Below, in pieces: positions 50,908-59,030 of a DNA stretch of 64,000 bases (its first letter is position 1; every line of letters begins with the position of its first letter). The notes under the pieces are model-generated. The model was not told the DNA's origin. It ran no database searches and saw nothing but the letters and a program-made list of their open reading frames with translations. The position numbers were made by a program, and so were the translations under genes. Origin of the DNA: JBBQXK01 sp052387255 (lineage in GTDB: Bacteria > Pseudomonadota > Alphaproteobacteria > Rhodobacterales > Rhodobacteraceae); the NCBI GenBank assembly GCA_052387255.1, contig JBQTJI010000015.1, positions 11,603-75,602 of the forward strand. Direction: 5' to 3'.

Positions 50908-51567
50908 ATGCCCGACACCGCGCCCCTTCCCGCCGACCCCCCGTCGCGCAAGCAGCCGCGCGGGGCTCGCCGCCAGCAACTGATCGAGGCGACGATCGAG
51001 ACGCTGGCCGAGGTCGGCTATGCCCGCACCACGCTGACCGCCGTCGCCTCGCGCGCGGGGCTGTCGCACGGGCTGGTCAACTTTCACTTCGAGACCAAGG
51101 AAAAGCTGCTGACCGAAACCATGCTGTACCTCGCCGAAGAGTATCGCGCGAACTGGGCGGCGGCGCTGGAAGGGGCCGGTCCGGGGGCGGCGGTCCGGCT
51201 GAACGCGCTCTTGCAGGCCGATTTCAACCCGGCGATCTGCACGCCCGCGCGGCTGTCGGCCTGGTGTTCGTTCTGGGGCGAGGCACAGAGCCGCCCGCTG
51301 TATCAGGAAAGCTGCGGGTCGAACGACGAGGCCTACAACCGCACGATGGAGGGCGTCTGCGCCGCCCTGATCGCCGAGGGTGGCTATGCCGGCGACCCGG
51401 CGCGCATCGCGCGGGTGCTGCGGGTGACGACCGAGGGCGTCTGGCTCGACCTGATGACCATGGTGCAGCCCTATGACCGGGATGAGGCGCGGGCCACGCT
51501 GATGACCTGTGCCGCGGCGTTCTTTCCGCGCCACTTCACCGACCGGGGGCTGCTTCAGGCCAACTGA
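50908..51567 (+). CDS. TetR/AcrR-family regulator, BetI-like
   Basis: 219 residues. N-terminal helix-turn-helix (RQQLIEATIETLAEVGYARTTL, SRAGLSHGLVNFHFETKEKLL) with the unusual G-L-V-N-F-H-F recognition segment seen in BetI. The ligand-binding C-terminal domain matches the BetI-type TetR family (WSSFW-like WCSFWGEAQSRPLYQE). BetI senses choline; here a cationic inducer related to the cluster's substrate is plausible. It lies divergent to the aminotransferase operon with tandem operators between, and codirectional with the HpsN/CuyA-like genes. Confidence 0.87.
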   Translation: MPDTAPLPADPPSRKQPRGARRQQLIEATIETLAEVGYARTTLTAVASRAGLSHGLVNFHFETKEKLLTETMLYLAEEYRANWAAALEGAGPGAAVRLNALLQADFNPAICTPARLSAWCSFWGEAQSRPLYQESCGSNDEAYNRTMEGVCAALIAEGGYAGDPARIARVLRVTTEGVWLDLMTMVQPYDRDEARATLMTCAAAFFPRHFTDRGLLQAN

Positions 51568-51603
51568 ACGGCGGCGTCGATTTGCCGGAAGCCGACGGTT
51601 GGT

Positions 51604-51632
51604 CCTTGCCCGCAGGGCCGGTCCCGGCAAGG
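51604..51632. other. Hairpin between the regulator gene and the HpsN-like gene
   Basis: CCTTGCC (51604-51610) and GGCAAGG (51626-51632) pair perfectly around a 15-base loop, 36 bases after the regulator stop and 41 before the next gene. Could terminate or attenuate transcription between the two; no T run follows. Confidence 0.4.
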
Positions 51633-51673
51633 TCTGCGCGACGATTGCCGCAGCCCCGAGGGAACCCACGCGC

Positions 51674-52948
51674 ATGGCCATGCATCTGAAACGGGCCGAA
51701 GCTGCGGCGGCGGGTGCGGCACAGTCGCTGACCGACACCGTCCGGGCGCTGCTGGACGAACTGTCGTCCGGGCGCGAGGCGGCGGCGCTGCGCATGGCGC
51801 GCGAATTCGACGGCTGGACCGGGCCGGTCGAGGTGACGGCGCAGGCGATGGCCGAGGCGGCGGCGCGGGTGCCGCAGGACATCCGCGATGCCATCCTCTG
51901 GGCGCATGACAACATCCGCGCCTTTGCCCTGGCACAACGGGCGTCGGCCACCGACATCGCGGTGGAACTGCGCCCCGGCCTGTGGGCCGGGCACCGGCAC
52001 ATCCCCGTGGCCGCCGCCGGGTGCTATGTGCCGGGCGGGCGCTATGCCCATGTCGCCAGTGCGCTGATGACCGTGGCCACGGCGCGGGCGGCGGGGGTGG
52101 GGCATGTGGCCGCCGTGACGCCGCCGCGCCCCGGTGCGCCGGCGGGCGTGCCCGACGCCGTGCTGTTCGCGCTGCAGGTGGCGGGGGCGGACCGGGTGCT
52201 GGCGCTCGGGGGTGTGCAGGCGGTGGCGGCCCTGGCCTATGGCCTGTTCGGCCTGCCGCCCGCCGACATCCTGGCCGGTCCCGGCAACCCGTTCGTGGCC
52301 GAGGCGAAGCGGCTGCTGTACGGTCCCGTCGGCATCGACATGATGGCCGGGCCGACCGACGTGCTGGTGCTGGCCGATGCCACGGCGGATGCGCGGCTGG
52401 TGGCGGTGGACCTGATCGCGCAGGCCGAACACGGGGCGAACTCGCCGGTCTGGCTGGTGACCGACAGCGCGCCGCTGGCGGCGCGGGTGGCCGAGCTTGC
52501 GCCGCAGCTGGCCGCCGACCTGCCCGAGCCGAACCGCGCCGCTGCCCTTGCCGCCTGGGGCCAGCATGCCGAGATCATCCTGTGCGAGGGGCGTGAGGCG
52601 ATGGCAGCCGAGGCCGACCGCATCGGCCCCGAACACCTGCAGGTGATGGCCGCTGAACCCGGCTGGTGGCGGGACCGCCTGCGCAGCTATGGCGCGCTGT
52701 TCCTGGGGGCCGAGACGACCGTGGCCTTCGGCGACAAGGCGGCAGGGCCGAACCATGTGCTGCCCACGGGCGGGGCCGCGCGGCACACCGGGGGCTTGTC
52801 GGCGCTGAAATTCCTGCGCACGGTGACCTGGCAGCGGGTGGAACCTGCCGCCTTGTCCGACCTCGCCCGCGCCACCGCCACCATCGCCCGGATCGAGGGG
52901 ATGGAGGGCCATGCCCGCAGCGCCGAAGCCCGCCTGACCCGTCCCTAG
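51674..52948 (+). CDS. Histidinol dehydrogenase-family protein, HpsN-like (sulfopropanediol dehydrogenase candidate)
   Basis: 424 residues. HisD fold with Zn-ligand regions in IAQAEHGANSP, the catalytic-type EHLQVMA, DKAAGPNHVLPTGG and a C-terminal EGMEGHARSAEAR. No histidine genes are nearby, and the next gene is a CuyA-like L-cysteate sulfo-lyase, which fits HpsN ((R)-2,3-dihydroxypropane-1-sulfonate to sulfolactate, a known HisD paralogue of marine alphaproteobacteria). The ATG at 51674 starts homology; earlier in-frame sequence reads across the regulator. The HisD-family call is firm; the sulfonate substrate is inference. Confidence 0.8.
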   Translation: MAMHLKRAEAAAAGAAQSLTDTVRALLDELSSGREAAALRMAREFDGWTGPVEVTAQAMAEAAARVPQDIRDAILWAHDNIRAFALAQRASATDIAVELRPGLWAGHRHIPVAAAGCYVPGGRYAHVASALMTVATARAAGVGHVAAVTPPRPGAPAGVPDAVLFALQVAGADRVLALGGVQAVAALAYGLFGLPPADILAGPGNPFVAEAKRLLYGPVGIDMMAGPTDVLVLADATADARLVAVDLIAQAEHGANSPVWLVTDSAPLAARVAELAPQLAADLPEPNRAAALAAWGQHAEIILCEGREAMAAEADRIGPEHLQVMAAEPGWWRDRLRSYGALFLGAETTVAFGDKAAGPNHVLPTGGAARHTGGLSALKFLRTVTWQRVEPAALSDLARATATIARIEGMEGHARSAEARLTRP

Positions 52949-52961
52949 AGGAGCCTTGCCC

Positions 52962-53966
52962 TTGCATCTGTCCCGTTTCCCCCGCATCCGCCTGGCCCAC
53001 CTGCCGACGCCGCTGGAACCCATACCGCGCCTGTCAAAGGCTTTGGGCGGACCCGAGCTGTGGATCAAGCGCGACGACTGCACCGGCCTGTCCACCGGCG
53101 GCAACAAGACGCGCAAGCTGGAATACCTGATGGCCGAGGCGGTGGCGGCGGGGGCCGACCTGGTGCTGACGCAAGGGGCCACGCAGTCGAACCACGCGCG
53201 CCAGACGGCGGCGGCGGCGGCGAAGCTGGGGCTGGACTGCCATCTGATCCTGGAAGACCGGACGGGCTACAATGAACCGAATTATCGCCGCAACGGCAAC
53301 GTGTTGCTGGACGTTCTTCACGGGGCCACCATCGAACATCGCGGCACCGGCCTCGACATGAACGCCGAACTTCATGCGGTGTCTGAAGGCTTCTCCGCAA
53401 AGGGGCGGAAACCCTATGCAATTCCCGGTGGAGGATCGAACGCGACCGGCGCGCTTGGCTATGTCAACTGCGCGCTGGAACTGCTGGGCCAGATGGTCGA
53501 GCGCGGGCTGACCTTCGACCACATGGTCACGGCGACGGGGTCGGCGGGCACGCAGGCCGGGCTGATCGTGGGGCTGAAGGCACTGAACGCGCAACTGCCG
53601 CTTCTGGGCATCGGCGTGCGCGCCCCGCGCGAGGTGCAGGAGGGCAACGTGTTCCGTCTGGCGCAGGCGGTCGAGGCCAAGATCGGCACGCCCGGCGTGG
53701 TGGCGCGGGCGGACGTGGTGGCGAACTGCGACTATGTCGGCCCCGGCTATGGCATCCCGGCAGCCAGCACGCTGGAGGCCATCGACCTGTTCGCCAGGGC
53801 CGAGGGCATCCTCTTGGACCCGGTCTATTCGGGCAAGGGGGCGGCGGGGTTGATCGACCTGATCCGCAAGGGGTTCTTCACGGCGGGCCAAAGGGTGGTG
53901 TTCCTGCACACCGGCGGGGCCATCGGGCTGACCGGGTACACCCATGTGCTGCCCGGCCCCGACTGA
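52962..53966 (+). CDS. cuyA: L-cysteate sulfo-lyase / D-cysteine desulfhydrase-like
   Basis: 334 residues, PLP fold type II: IKRDDCTGLSTGGNKTRKLE holds the PLP Lys, with GATQSNHARQTAA, PGGGSNATGALGYVNCA and TGSAGTQAGLIVGLKALN for phosphate and substrate binding. CuyA and D-cysteine desulfhydrase are close relatives; the neighbouring HpsN-like gene favours CuyA, which splits L-cysteate into pyruvate, ammonia and sulfite. I chose the TTG at 52962 over a TTG at 52956 because AGAGGAG then has an 8-base spacing. Confidence 0.78.
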   Translation: MHLSRFPRIRLAHLPTPLEPIPRLSKALGGPELWIKRDDCTGLSTGGNKTRKLEYLMAEAVAAGADLVLTQGATQSNHARQTAAAAAKLGLDCHLILEDRTGYNEPNYRRNGNVLLDVLHGATIEHRGTGLDMNAELHAVSEGFSAKGRKPYAIPGGGSNATGALGYVNCALELLGQMVERGLTFDHMVTATGSAGTQAGLIVGLKALNAQLPLLGIGVRAPREVQEGNVFRLAQAVEAKIGTPGVVARADVVANCDYVGPGYGIPAASTLEAIDLFARAEGILLDPVYSGKGAAGLIDLIRKGFFTAGQRVVFLHTGGAIGLTGYTHVLPGPD

Positions 53967-53968
53967 CG

Positions 53969-54634
53969 ATGCGGACCGTCGGCATCCTGGGCGGCATGGG
54001 GCCCGAGGCCACGGTGCTGCTGATGCAGCGGGTCGTCGCGGCGGTCCCCGCGCGCGACGACGCCGACCACATCCCCCTGATCGTGCACCAGAACCCGGCG
54101 GTGCCCAGCCGCATCCGCCACCTGATCGACCGCACCGGCTCCGATCCCGCCCCCGTGCTGGCCGCCATGGCGCGCGACCTGGCGGCGGCGGGGGCCGCGG
54201 CGCTGGCCATGCCGTGCAACACCGCCCATGCCTATGCCCCCGCGATCCGGGCCGCCACGGCGCTGCCGTTCCTCGACATGGTGGCTGCCACGGCGGCGGC
54301 CCTGCCGCAGGGGGCGCGGGTGGGGATGCTGGCCTCGCCCGCGACGCGGATCGCGGGGGTGTTCGATGCCCCGCTTGCCGCCCGGGGAATCGTGCCCGTC
54401 TGGCCCGGTGACGAAGGCCCGGCCCTGGCGCTGATCCGGCGGGTCAAGACAGGGGATGCGGGGGCCGACGCCTGTGCAGAACTGGCGCGACAGGCCGACG
54501 CCTTGGTCGGCTGCGACCACCTGCTGGTTGCCTGCACCGAAATGTCGCTGCTGACGCAGGGACTGGGTGCGCGCCCCTTCACCGACAGCCTCGATTGTCT
54601 GGTGGATCAGATCGTGGCCTTTGCGCGGGGCTGA
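53969..54634 (+). CDS. Aspartate/glutamate racemase-family protein
   Basis: 221 residues. GILGGMGPEATV at the N-terminus and the two catalytic-type Cys in MPCNTAHAY and VACTEMSLL define the Asp/Glu/hydantoin racemase family. Two bases after cuyA, so co-transcribed. It may interconvert cysteate enantiomers, feeding CuyA; no family member with that specificity is assumed, so this is a hypothesis. Its last 28 bases overlap the convergent LysR gene. Confidence 0.82.
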   Translation: MRTVGILGGMGPEATVLLMQRVVAAVPARDDADHIPLIVHQNPAVPSRIRHLIDRTGSDPAPVLAAMARDLAAAGAAALAMPCNTAHAYAPAIRAATALPFLDMVAATAAALPQGARVGMLASPATRIAGVFDAPLAARGIVPVWPGDEGPALALIRRVKTGDAGADACAELARQADALVGCDHLLVACTEMSLLTQGLGARPFTDSLDCLVDQIVAFARG

Positions 54635-55614
54635 TCCGGCTCTTCGGCCACGACGATGGACCCGACCAGATCGGGGGCGACCTCGGCGAAGCGGGGCAGC
54701 AGGCGGTCGCGCACCAGCCGGCGGCAATCGCGCGCCATGACCTCGGGCAGGTGGCCCAGCTCTTCGGCCCGCGCGATCAGGTGCACGTCGCGGGTCAGGC
54801 CCGCGAAGGGCATTGCGCGCACCGCAAGCTGAGGCAGGATGCGTTCGGCGTCCAGAAGGTTGAGCGGCGTGGTCAGCGTCCAGCCGCCGGTTTCGGCCAC
54901 CATCGCAAGGACCGAGCGCGTCGCCTCGAACGCCATGCGGCGCGGCAGCGTCAGGCGCAGGCGGCGCAGGTGCGCGGCGACGGCGCGGCCGATGGGGATC
55001 GCCTCGGAGTAGTGGACGAAGGGCAGGCGGGTCAGCGCATCCGGGACATCCGCGCCATCGGCCAGCACGCCCCGCGCCGCGACCAGAAGAAAGCTTTCGC
55101 GCAGGATCGGCAGCGTGCGAAAGGCAGCACCGTCGGGCGCGGGCAGGGCAGTGACGCCGATGTCGGCCTCGCGCGCGACCAGCCGTGCCACGATCTCGTC
55201 CGACCGGCCCGAGAAGGCGTTGACGAAACAGCGCGGCAGCCGCGCCTGCAAGCTTGCCACCAGCACCGGCGTCAGCGAGGCATCGAGGTCGTCGATGATG
55301 GCCAGCGTCAGCGCGGGCAGGCTGGCCAGGCTGATCTCGGCCAGTTCGGTGGTGGCGTCGGACACCACGCCCAGGATGCGGTGCGCATGATGGCGCAGGA
55401 CCTGTCCGGCGGGGGTCAGGGTGGCAGGCTTGGCCTGGCGGTCGAACAGGCGCGCGCCGATGCCGCGCTCCAGCGCGCTGATCGCCTGCGACACGCCCGA
55501 GGGACTGGCCCCCAGCCGCTGCGCCGCCAGTGCGACCGACCCGGTTTCCTCGAGCGCCACGAAGATGCGCAGGGCGCGCAGGGTCAGGTCGGGGCGGTCG
55601 GGGTCTGCAGTCAT
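54607..55614 (-). CDS. LysR-family transcriptional regulator
   Basis: 335 residues. N-terminal winged HTH (LRALRIFVALEETGSVALAAQRLGASPSGVSQAISALE) and a C-terminal periplasmic-binding-like sensor domain, the standard LTTR layout. It converges on the racemase gene rather than diverging from a target, which is atypical for an LTTR that controls its neighbour. Target and ligand unknown; the sulfonate genes are a candidate. Confidence 0.88.
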   Translation of the reverse strand: MTADPDRPDLTLRALRIFVALEETGSVALAAQRLGASPSGVSQAISALERGIGARLFDRQAKPATLTPAGQVLRHHAHRILGVVSDATTELAEISLASLPALTLAIIDDLDASLTPVLVASLQARLPRCFVNAFSGRSDEIVARLVAREADIGVTALPAPDGAAFRTLPILRESFLLVAARGVLADGADVPDALTRLPFVHYSEAIPIGRAVAAHLRRLRLTLPRRMAFEATRSVLAMVAETGGWTLTTPLNLLDAERILPQLAVRAMPFAGLTRDVHLIARAEELGHLPEVMARDCRRLVRDRLLPRFAEVAPDLVGSIVVAEEPDQPRAKATI

Positions 55615-55667
55615 AGCGGATGATTGCGGCCAGACCACCGGCGGTGCAAGGGTGGAGGGGCCGGAGT

Positions 55668-55724
55668 CGGGGGGTTTCACACCCCCCGGACCCCCCGTGG
55701 GATATTTGGGGACAGAAAAAGGGG
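55668..55724. repeat. 57-nt G/C-tract repeat, copy 2
   Basis: Same orientation and sequence as the copy at 5731-5787 with two mismatches. It ends six bases before the kdsA stop (55731) and lies upstream of the LysR start (55614). Relative to kdsA its G6/C6 hairpin is downstream, so here it can act as a terminator, whereas copy 1 leads into waaA. Confidence 0.85.
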
Positions 55725-55730
55725 CAAGGG

Positions 55731-56567
55731 TCAGGGGGCGGCCTTGAACAGCGCGTCGATGGCCTTGAGCGAAGACAGGAGGGGGCCGAGGTCCTTCAGC
55801 GGCACCATGTTGGGGCCGTCCGAGGGGGCGCGGTCGGGGTTGTCGTGGGTTTCGATGAACACGCCGGCACAGCCCACGGCCACGGCGGCGCGGGCCAGCA
55901 CCGGCACGAATTCGCGCTTGCCCCCCGAAGCGCCGCCGAGGCCGCCGGGTTCCTGCACCGAATGCGTCGCGTCGAAGATCACGGGCGCGCCGGTGCGGGC
56001 CATGATCGGCAGGCCGCGGAAATCGGTGACGAGGGTGTTGTAGCCGAAAGACGCCCCGCGTTCGGTCAGAAGGACGTTCGGGTTGCCCGACCCGGTGATC
56101 TTGGCCGCGACATGTTCCATGTCCCAGGGGGCGAGGAACTGGCCCTTCTTGACGTTGATCACGCGGCCCGTCGCTGCGGCGGCGACCAGAAGGTCGGTCT
56201 GGCGGCAGAGGAACGCCGGGATCTGCAGGATGTCGACGGCCTCGGCCACGGGGGCGCATTGGGCGATGTCGTGGATGTCGGTCAGCACGGGCATGCCGAA
56301 GCGTTCCCGCACCTCGGCCAGCACCTCGAGGCCCTTGGCCATGCCCATACCGCGCCTGCCGCCCAGGCTGCTGCGGTTGGCCTTGTCGAAGCTCGACTTG
56401 AACACCGCCGACACACCGGCGGCGGCGGTGATTTCCTGCACTGCCGCAGCCATCTCGAACACGTGGTCGCGGCTTTCCATCTGGCAGGGGCCGAGGATGA
56501 AGGCGACCGGCAGGGCATTGCCGAAGGCGACGTTGCCGACAGCGACGATTGCGTTCGGGGTGGTCAT
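55731..56567 (-). CDS. kdsA: 3-deoxy-8-phosphooctulonate synthase
   Basis: 278 residues. It condenses PEP with arabinose 5-phosphate to Kdo 8-phosphate. Family blocks: FILGPCQMESRDHVFEMA, VFKSSFDKANRSS, LTDIHDIAQCAPV, LCRQTDLLVAAA, NVKKGQFLAPWDM and VLLTERGASFGYNTLV. An N-terminal Cys (GPCQ) is seen as in metal-dependent forms. The ATG at 56567 has AAGGAGA and overlaps the cobF stop (ATGA). It is chemically unrelated to cobF; Kdo supply links it to the waaA genes 48 kb away. Confidence 0.95.
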   Translation of the reverse strand: MTTPNAIVAVGNVAFGNALPVAFILGPCQMESRDHVFEMAAAVQEITAAAGVSAVFKSSFDKANRSSLGGRRGMGMAKGLEVLAEVRERFGMPVLTDIHDIAQCAPVAEAVDILQIPAFLCRQTDLLVAAAATGRVINVKKGQFLAPWDMEHVAAKITGSGNPNVLLTERGASFGYNTLVTDFRGLPIMARTGAPVIFDATHSVQEPGGLGGASGGKREFVPVLARAAVAVGCAGVFIETHDNPDRAPSDGPNMVPLKDLGPLLSSLKAIDALFKAAP

Positions 56568-57328
56568 GGGGCGTCTCCTTGCGCGGGGTCGCGGGCCAGC
56601 AGGTAGATGTCCATGACCCAGCCGTGCCGCGCGCGCAAGGCCGCGCGGGTGGCCAGGATACGGGGGCCCGCCTGTGCCAGGGGGCCGTGGTCCAGCGCCT
56701 GTTCGGGCAGCCCCAGCATCGCGCCCCACCAGATGGTCAGGCCCTGGGGGTCGAGCGTGCGGAACGCGCAGTCGCCGTCCAGCATCACGGCCAGGCGCGT
56801 GGTGGCCGGTGGCCAGCCGTGATCCCGCAGGCGGCGGCCTGTCGTGATGGTGACGGGACCGGCCAGCGCGTTGAGCGGCACCGCGTGGGCCGCCGTCAGC
56901 GCCTGCAGCGCGGTGATGCCGGGGATCACCTCGACAATGGGCGCGGGCGACAGGCGGGCGGCGATGCGCAGGGTGCTGTCATAGAGCGAGGGGTCGCCCC
57001 AGACCAGAAGCGCCACGCGCGCCTTGGGGCCGGGGTGCGAAGCGACCGTTGCGGCCCAGACGCGGGCGATGCGGTCGTGCCAGTCTTCGACGCGGGTCCT
57101 GTAGTCGGGAATGCCCTCGTCCCGCACCGGTAGGTCGAAGGGGACGATGGCGGTGGCGGGGTTGGTCACCACCTGCGTGCAGATCGCATGGCGCAGGTCG
57201 GCGAGGTCGGCCTTGGTGTCGCCCTTGCGCGGGATCAGGATCAGGTCCGCGTCGTTCAGCGCCCGGACCGCCTGCCGGGTCAGGTGGTCGGGGTTGCCGG
57301 TGCCGATGCCGATCAGGGTCAGGTGCAT
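56564..57328 (-). CDS. cobF: Precorrin-6A synthase (deacetylating)
   Basis: 254 residues of a class III SAM methyltransferase: LIGIGTGNPDHLT at the N-terminus, LIPRKGDTKADLADLR, VWGDPSLYDSTL, EVIPGITALQAL. CobF methylates C-1 and removes the acetyl group, a step only in the aerobic (oxygen-dependent) route. The ATG at 57328 follows AGGGAGTG. Coupled to kdsA downstream; a hairpin separates it from cbtA. Confidence 0.92.
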   Translation of the reverse strand: MHLTLIGIGTGNPDHLTRQAVRALNDADLILIPRKGDTKADLADLRHAICTQVVTNPATAIVPFDLPVRDEGIPDYRTRVEDWHDRIARVWAATVASHPGPKARVALLVWGDPSLYDSTLRIAARLSPAPIVEVIPGITALQALTAAHAVPLNALAGPVTITTGRRLRDHGWPPATTRLAVMLDGDCAFRTLDPQGLTIWWGAMLGLPEQALDHGPLAQAGPRILATRAALRARHGWVMDIYLLARDPAQGDAP

Positions 57329-57357
57329 TGTGAGGCACTCCCTGCCTGCGCCGCGCG

Positions 57358-57383
57358 ACCGCCCCCGGTGCGCGGGGGGCGGT
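57358..57383 (-). terminator. Hairpin between cbtA and cobF
   Basis: ACCGCCCCC (57358-57366) and GGGGGCGGT (57375-57383) pair over nine bases with an eight-base loop, just downstream of cbtA on the minus strand. Possible terminator that would separate cbtB-cbtA from cobF-kdsA. Confidence 0.5.
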
Positions 57384-57398
57384 GCGCCGTGCCGCGTC

Positions 57399-58157
57399 TC
57401 AGGCGGTCTTGCCCGACCACAGCCAGCCGCCGGTCCAGCCCAGCAACGCCCAGGCCGCAAGTCCGACCGCCAGTGTCCGCGCGGCAAAGGCCGAGGCCAC
57501 CTCGGGCGGTGCGGTGCCGTTGAACGCCTCGGGCAGCGGCGCGCCGATCAGGTGCGGCCCGGCCAGAAGCACCAGCGCCCCGCCCCAGGCCAGCGGCCTG
57601 CGGCCATAGCCGATCAGCGCCAGCGCGATGGCTGCGGAAACAGCCGTTCCCCACCACCAGATCTGCCGGCCGACGATCTCGGCGGCGACAGTTCCGGGAA
57701 GGTTCGGCGCAAGACCCACCGCAGGGATCAGCTGGAACGCGGCAAAGCCCGCGATCCCCCAGAGCAGCCCGTCCCGTGCGGTGACCGATCTGCCGAACTG
57801 CCCGGCCAGCGCGAAGCCCGCGACCATGACCAGCGCGTAGGACACATAGACCAGCACCGCGAACACCACGGTCAGGCCGTTGCGCGACAAGGCCGACATC
57901 TCGTCATGCCCGGCGGTCGGTTCCGGCGTCACGGCGGCGTGGGTGGCTTGCGCCGTCGTGGCCCCGTCGGACGCAGGGGCCATGTCATGCCCCGCTTCGG
58001 TTGCGGCACCCGTCCCCTGGTAGTGGGTCAGTTCGCCCGATTCGTAGCGCTCGGCAAGCAGGATGTTTTCCTGCACGAACAGGGATTGCAGCAGGGCCGC
58101 GAGCAGCCCGGCCACAAGTCCGGCGCCGAGTGCGCCTGTCAGCATGCGTTTCACCAT
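57399..58157 (-). CDS. cbtA: Cobalt transporter subunit CbtA
   Basis: 252 residues with about five to six hydrophobic segments, beginning MVKRMLTGALGAGLVAGLLA. It carries a His/Asp-containing loop between the first two helices (HYQGTGAATEAGHDMAP) and PAVGLAPNLPGTVAAEI and LIGAPLPEAFNG later, matching CbtA. With CbtB it is thought to import cobalt, and it sits under a cobalamin riboswitch. The ATG at 58157 is chosen as the start of the membrane homology. Confidence 0.9.
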   Translation of the reverse strand: MVKRMLTGALGAGLVAGLLAALLQSLFVQENILLAERYESGELTHYQGTGAATEAGHDMAPASDGATTAQATHAAVTPEPTAGHDEMSALSRNGLTVVFAVLVYVSYALVMVAGFALAGQFGRSVTARDGLLWGIAGFAAFQLIPAVGLAPNLPGTVAAEIVGRQIWWWGTAVSAAIALALIGYGRRPLAWGGALVLLAGPHLIGAPLPEAFNGTAPPEVASAFAARTLAVGLAAWALLGWTGGWLWSGKTA

Positions 58158-58176
58158 AATGTCCTGCCCCGGCGGG

Positions 58177-58362
58177 TCAGTGACAGGGAAAGCCGGTGGA
58201 ATGGCGCATGTCATGCGCCGAATCGTGCAGCGTCGCCGATTGGGCATGGCCCGCCACGAACAACAGCGCCATGCCAAGGACGGCCACGAAGGCGATCGGC
58301 CACAGGGCCGAGGCCGACAGGGCCTGCGTTCCGGCGGCAGCGGTGGTCAGGTTTGCAGTCAT
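58177..58362 (-). CDS. cbtB: Cobalt transporter subunit CbtB
   Basis: 61 residues. One membrane helix (about residues 20-40) and a C-terminal His-rich tail, HDSAHDMRHSTGFPCH, expected to bind Co2+. RBS AAGGAGA before the ATG at 58362. Directly downstream of the cobalamin riboswitch. Confidence 0.9.
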   Translation of the reverse strand: MTANLTTAAAGTQALSASALWPIAFVAVLGMALLFVAGHAQSATLHDSAHDMRHSTGFPCH

Positions 58363-58404
58363 GTTCTTCTCCTTGCCGTCACACCCGACGGCAGTACAGT
58401 TTCT

Positions 58405-58595
58405 GGCAAGGCCGGTCTCCTGACTCGCGGGTCGCTGCGCACCTTCCGCCTTCCCGGCCCCGGATCGGGGGCCAGTGGCACGATGGAAGGCCGCTCGCCG
58501 CATACAGTCGCGGGGGCGGTCGGGGCATCGGGCGCCGGTATCGGTCCGCCCTGACCCCATTCCCGTTTCAGTCCCTGTGCTTTGCACCTTGCGGA
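58405..58595 (-). ncRNA. Cobalamin (AdoCbl) riboswitch
   Basis: On the minus strand the order of consensus blocks is seen: AAACGGGAATGG at the 5' side, GACTGTATGCGGCGAGC, GCCACTG, GGGAAGGCGGAAGG and the B12-box-type AGTCAGGAGACCGGCC (about 58409-58425), 40-60 bases before cbtB. The 58363-58712 interval holds nothing else that I can recognise. The switch should repress cbtB-cbtA when cobalamin is abundant. Boundaries are approximate. Confidence 0.9.
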
Positions 58596-58712
58596 ACACC
58601 TTGCCCCGCCATCTGGGGGCACGGCGGCGGCAAGGTCAAGCCGGAATGCGCCGCCACGGGGTGCATCCGCGACAGCAGGGGGCGGGGTCGGCCCCCGGGG
58701 TCCGCTGTCCGG

Positions 58713-59030
58713 TCACCCCGGAATGCGGGCGATGGCCTTGCGGCGCAGCGCACCGATGCGCCGTGCGTCGGCCAGATTGCCGTCGGGCGAGGCGGCGTAG
58801 AGCACGGCAAAGGTCTCGAGGTCGGGCAGGTCGGCCAAGGTCAGGTCGCCGAACAGGTAGGCCGTCTTGCCGGCTGCGCGGAACGACAGGGTCGAGGGGC
58901 GTGTGCAGCCGGACAGGCAGTCCGTTCGCGTGACCTCGGCCGCCAGGCTTTGCGCGGAGAGCGCGGCGCGCAGGGTCGCGGCAAAGTCGCCCTGCCCCAG
59001 GGGGCAGGAGGCGCAGAGGGTGATCTTCAC
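58713..59030 (-). CDS. DUF1636 family (metal-binding, cobalamin-linked) protein
   Basis: 105 residues. Four Cys near the N-terminus (TLCASCPLG; RTDCLSGCTRPS) suggest an iron-sulfur or zinc site, in a ferredoxin-like arrangement typical of DUF1636, which is commonly found in cobalamin gene sets. Starts with GTG overlapping the cobA stop (GTGA). Function unknown. Confidence 0.82.
   Translation of the reverse strand: MKITLCASCPLGQGDFAATLRAALSAQSLAAEVTRTDCLSGCTRPSTLSFRAAGKTAYLFGDLTLADLPDLETFAVLYAASPDGNLADARRIGALRRKAIARIPG

Noticed and set aside
51674..52948. hisD for histidine biosynthesis
   Set aside because: No his genes around, directly followed by a CuyA-like gene; HpsN-like role is more likely, though not proven.
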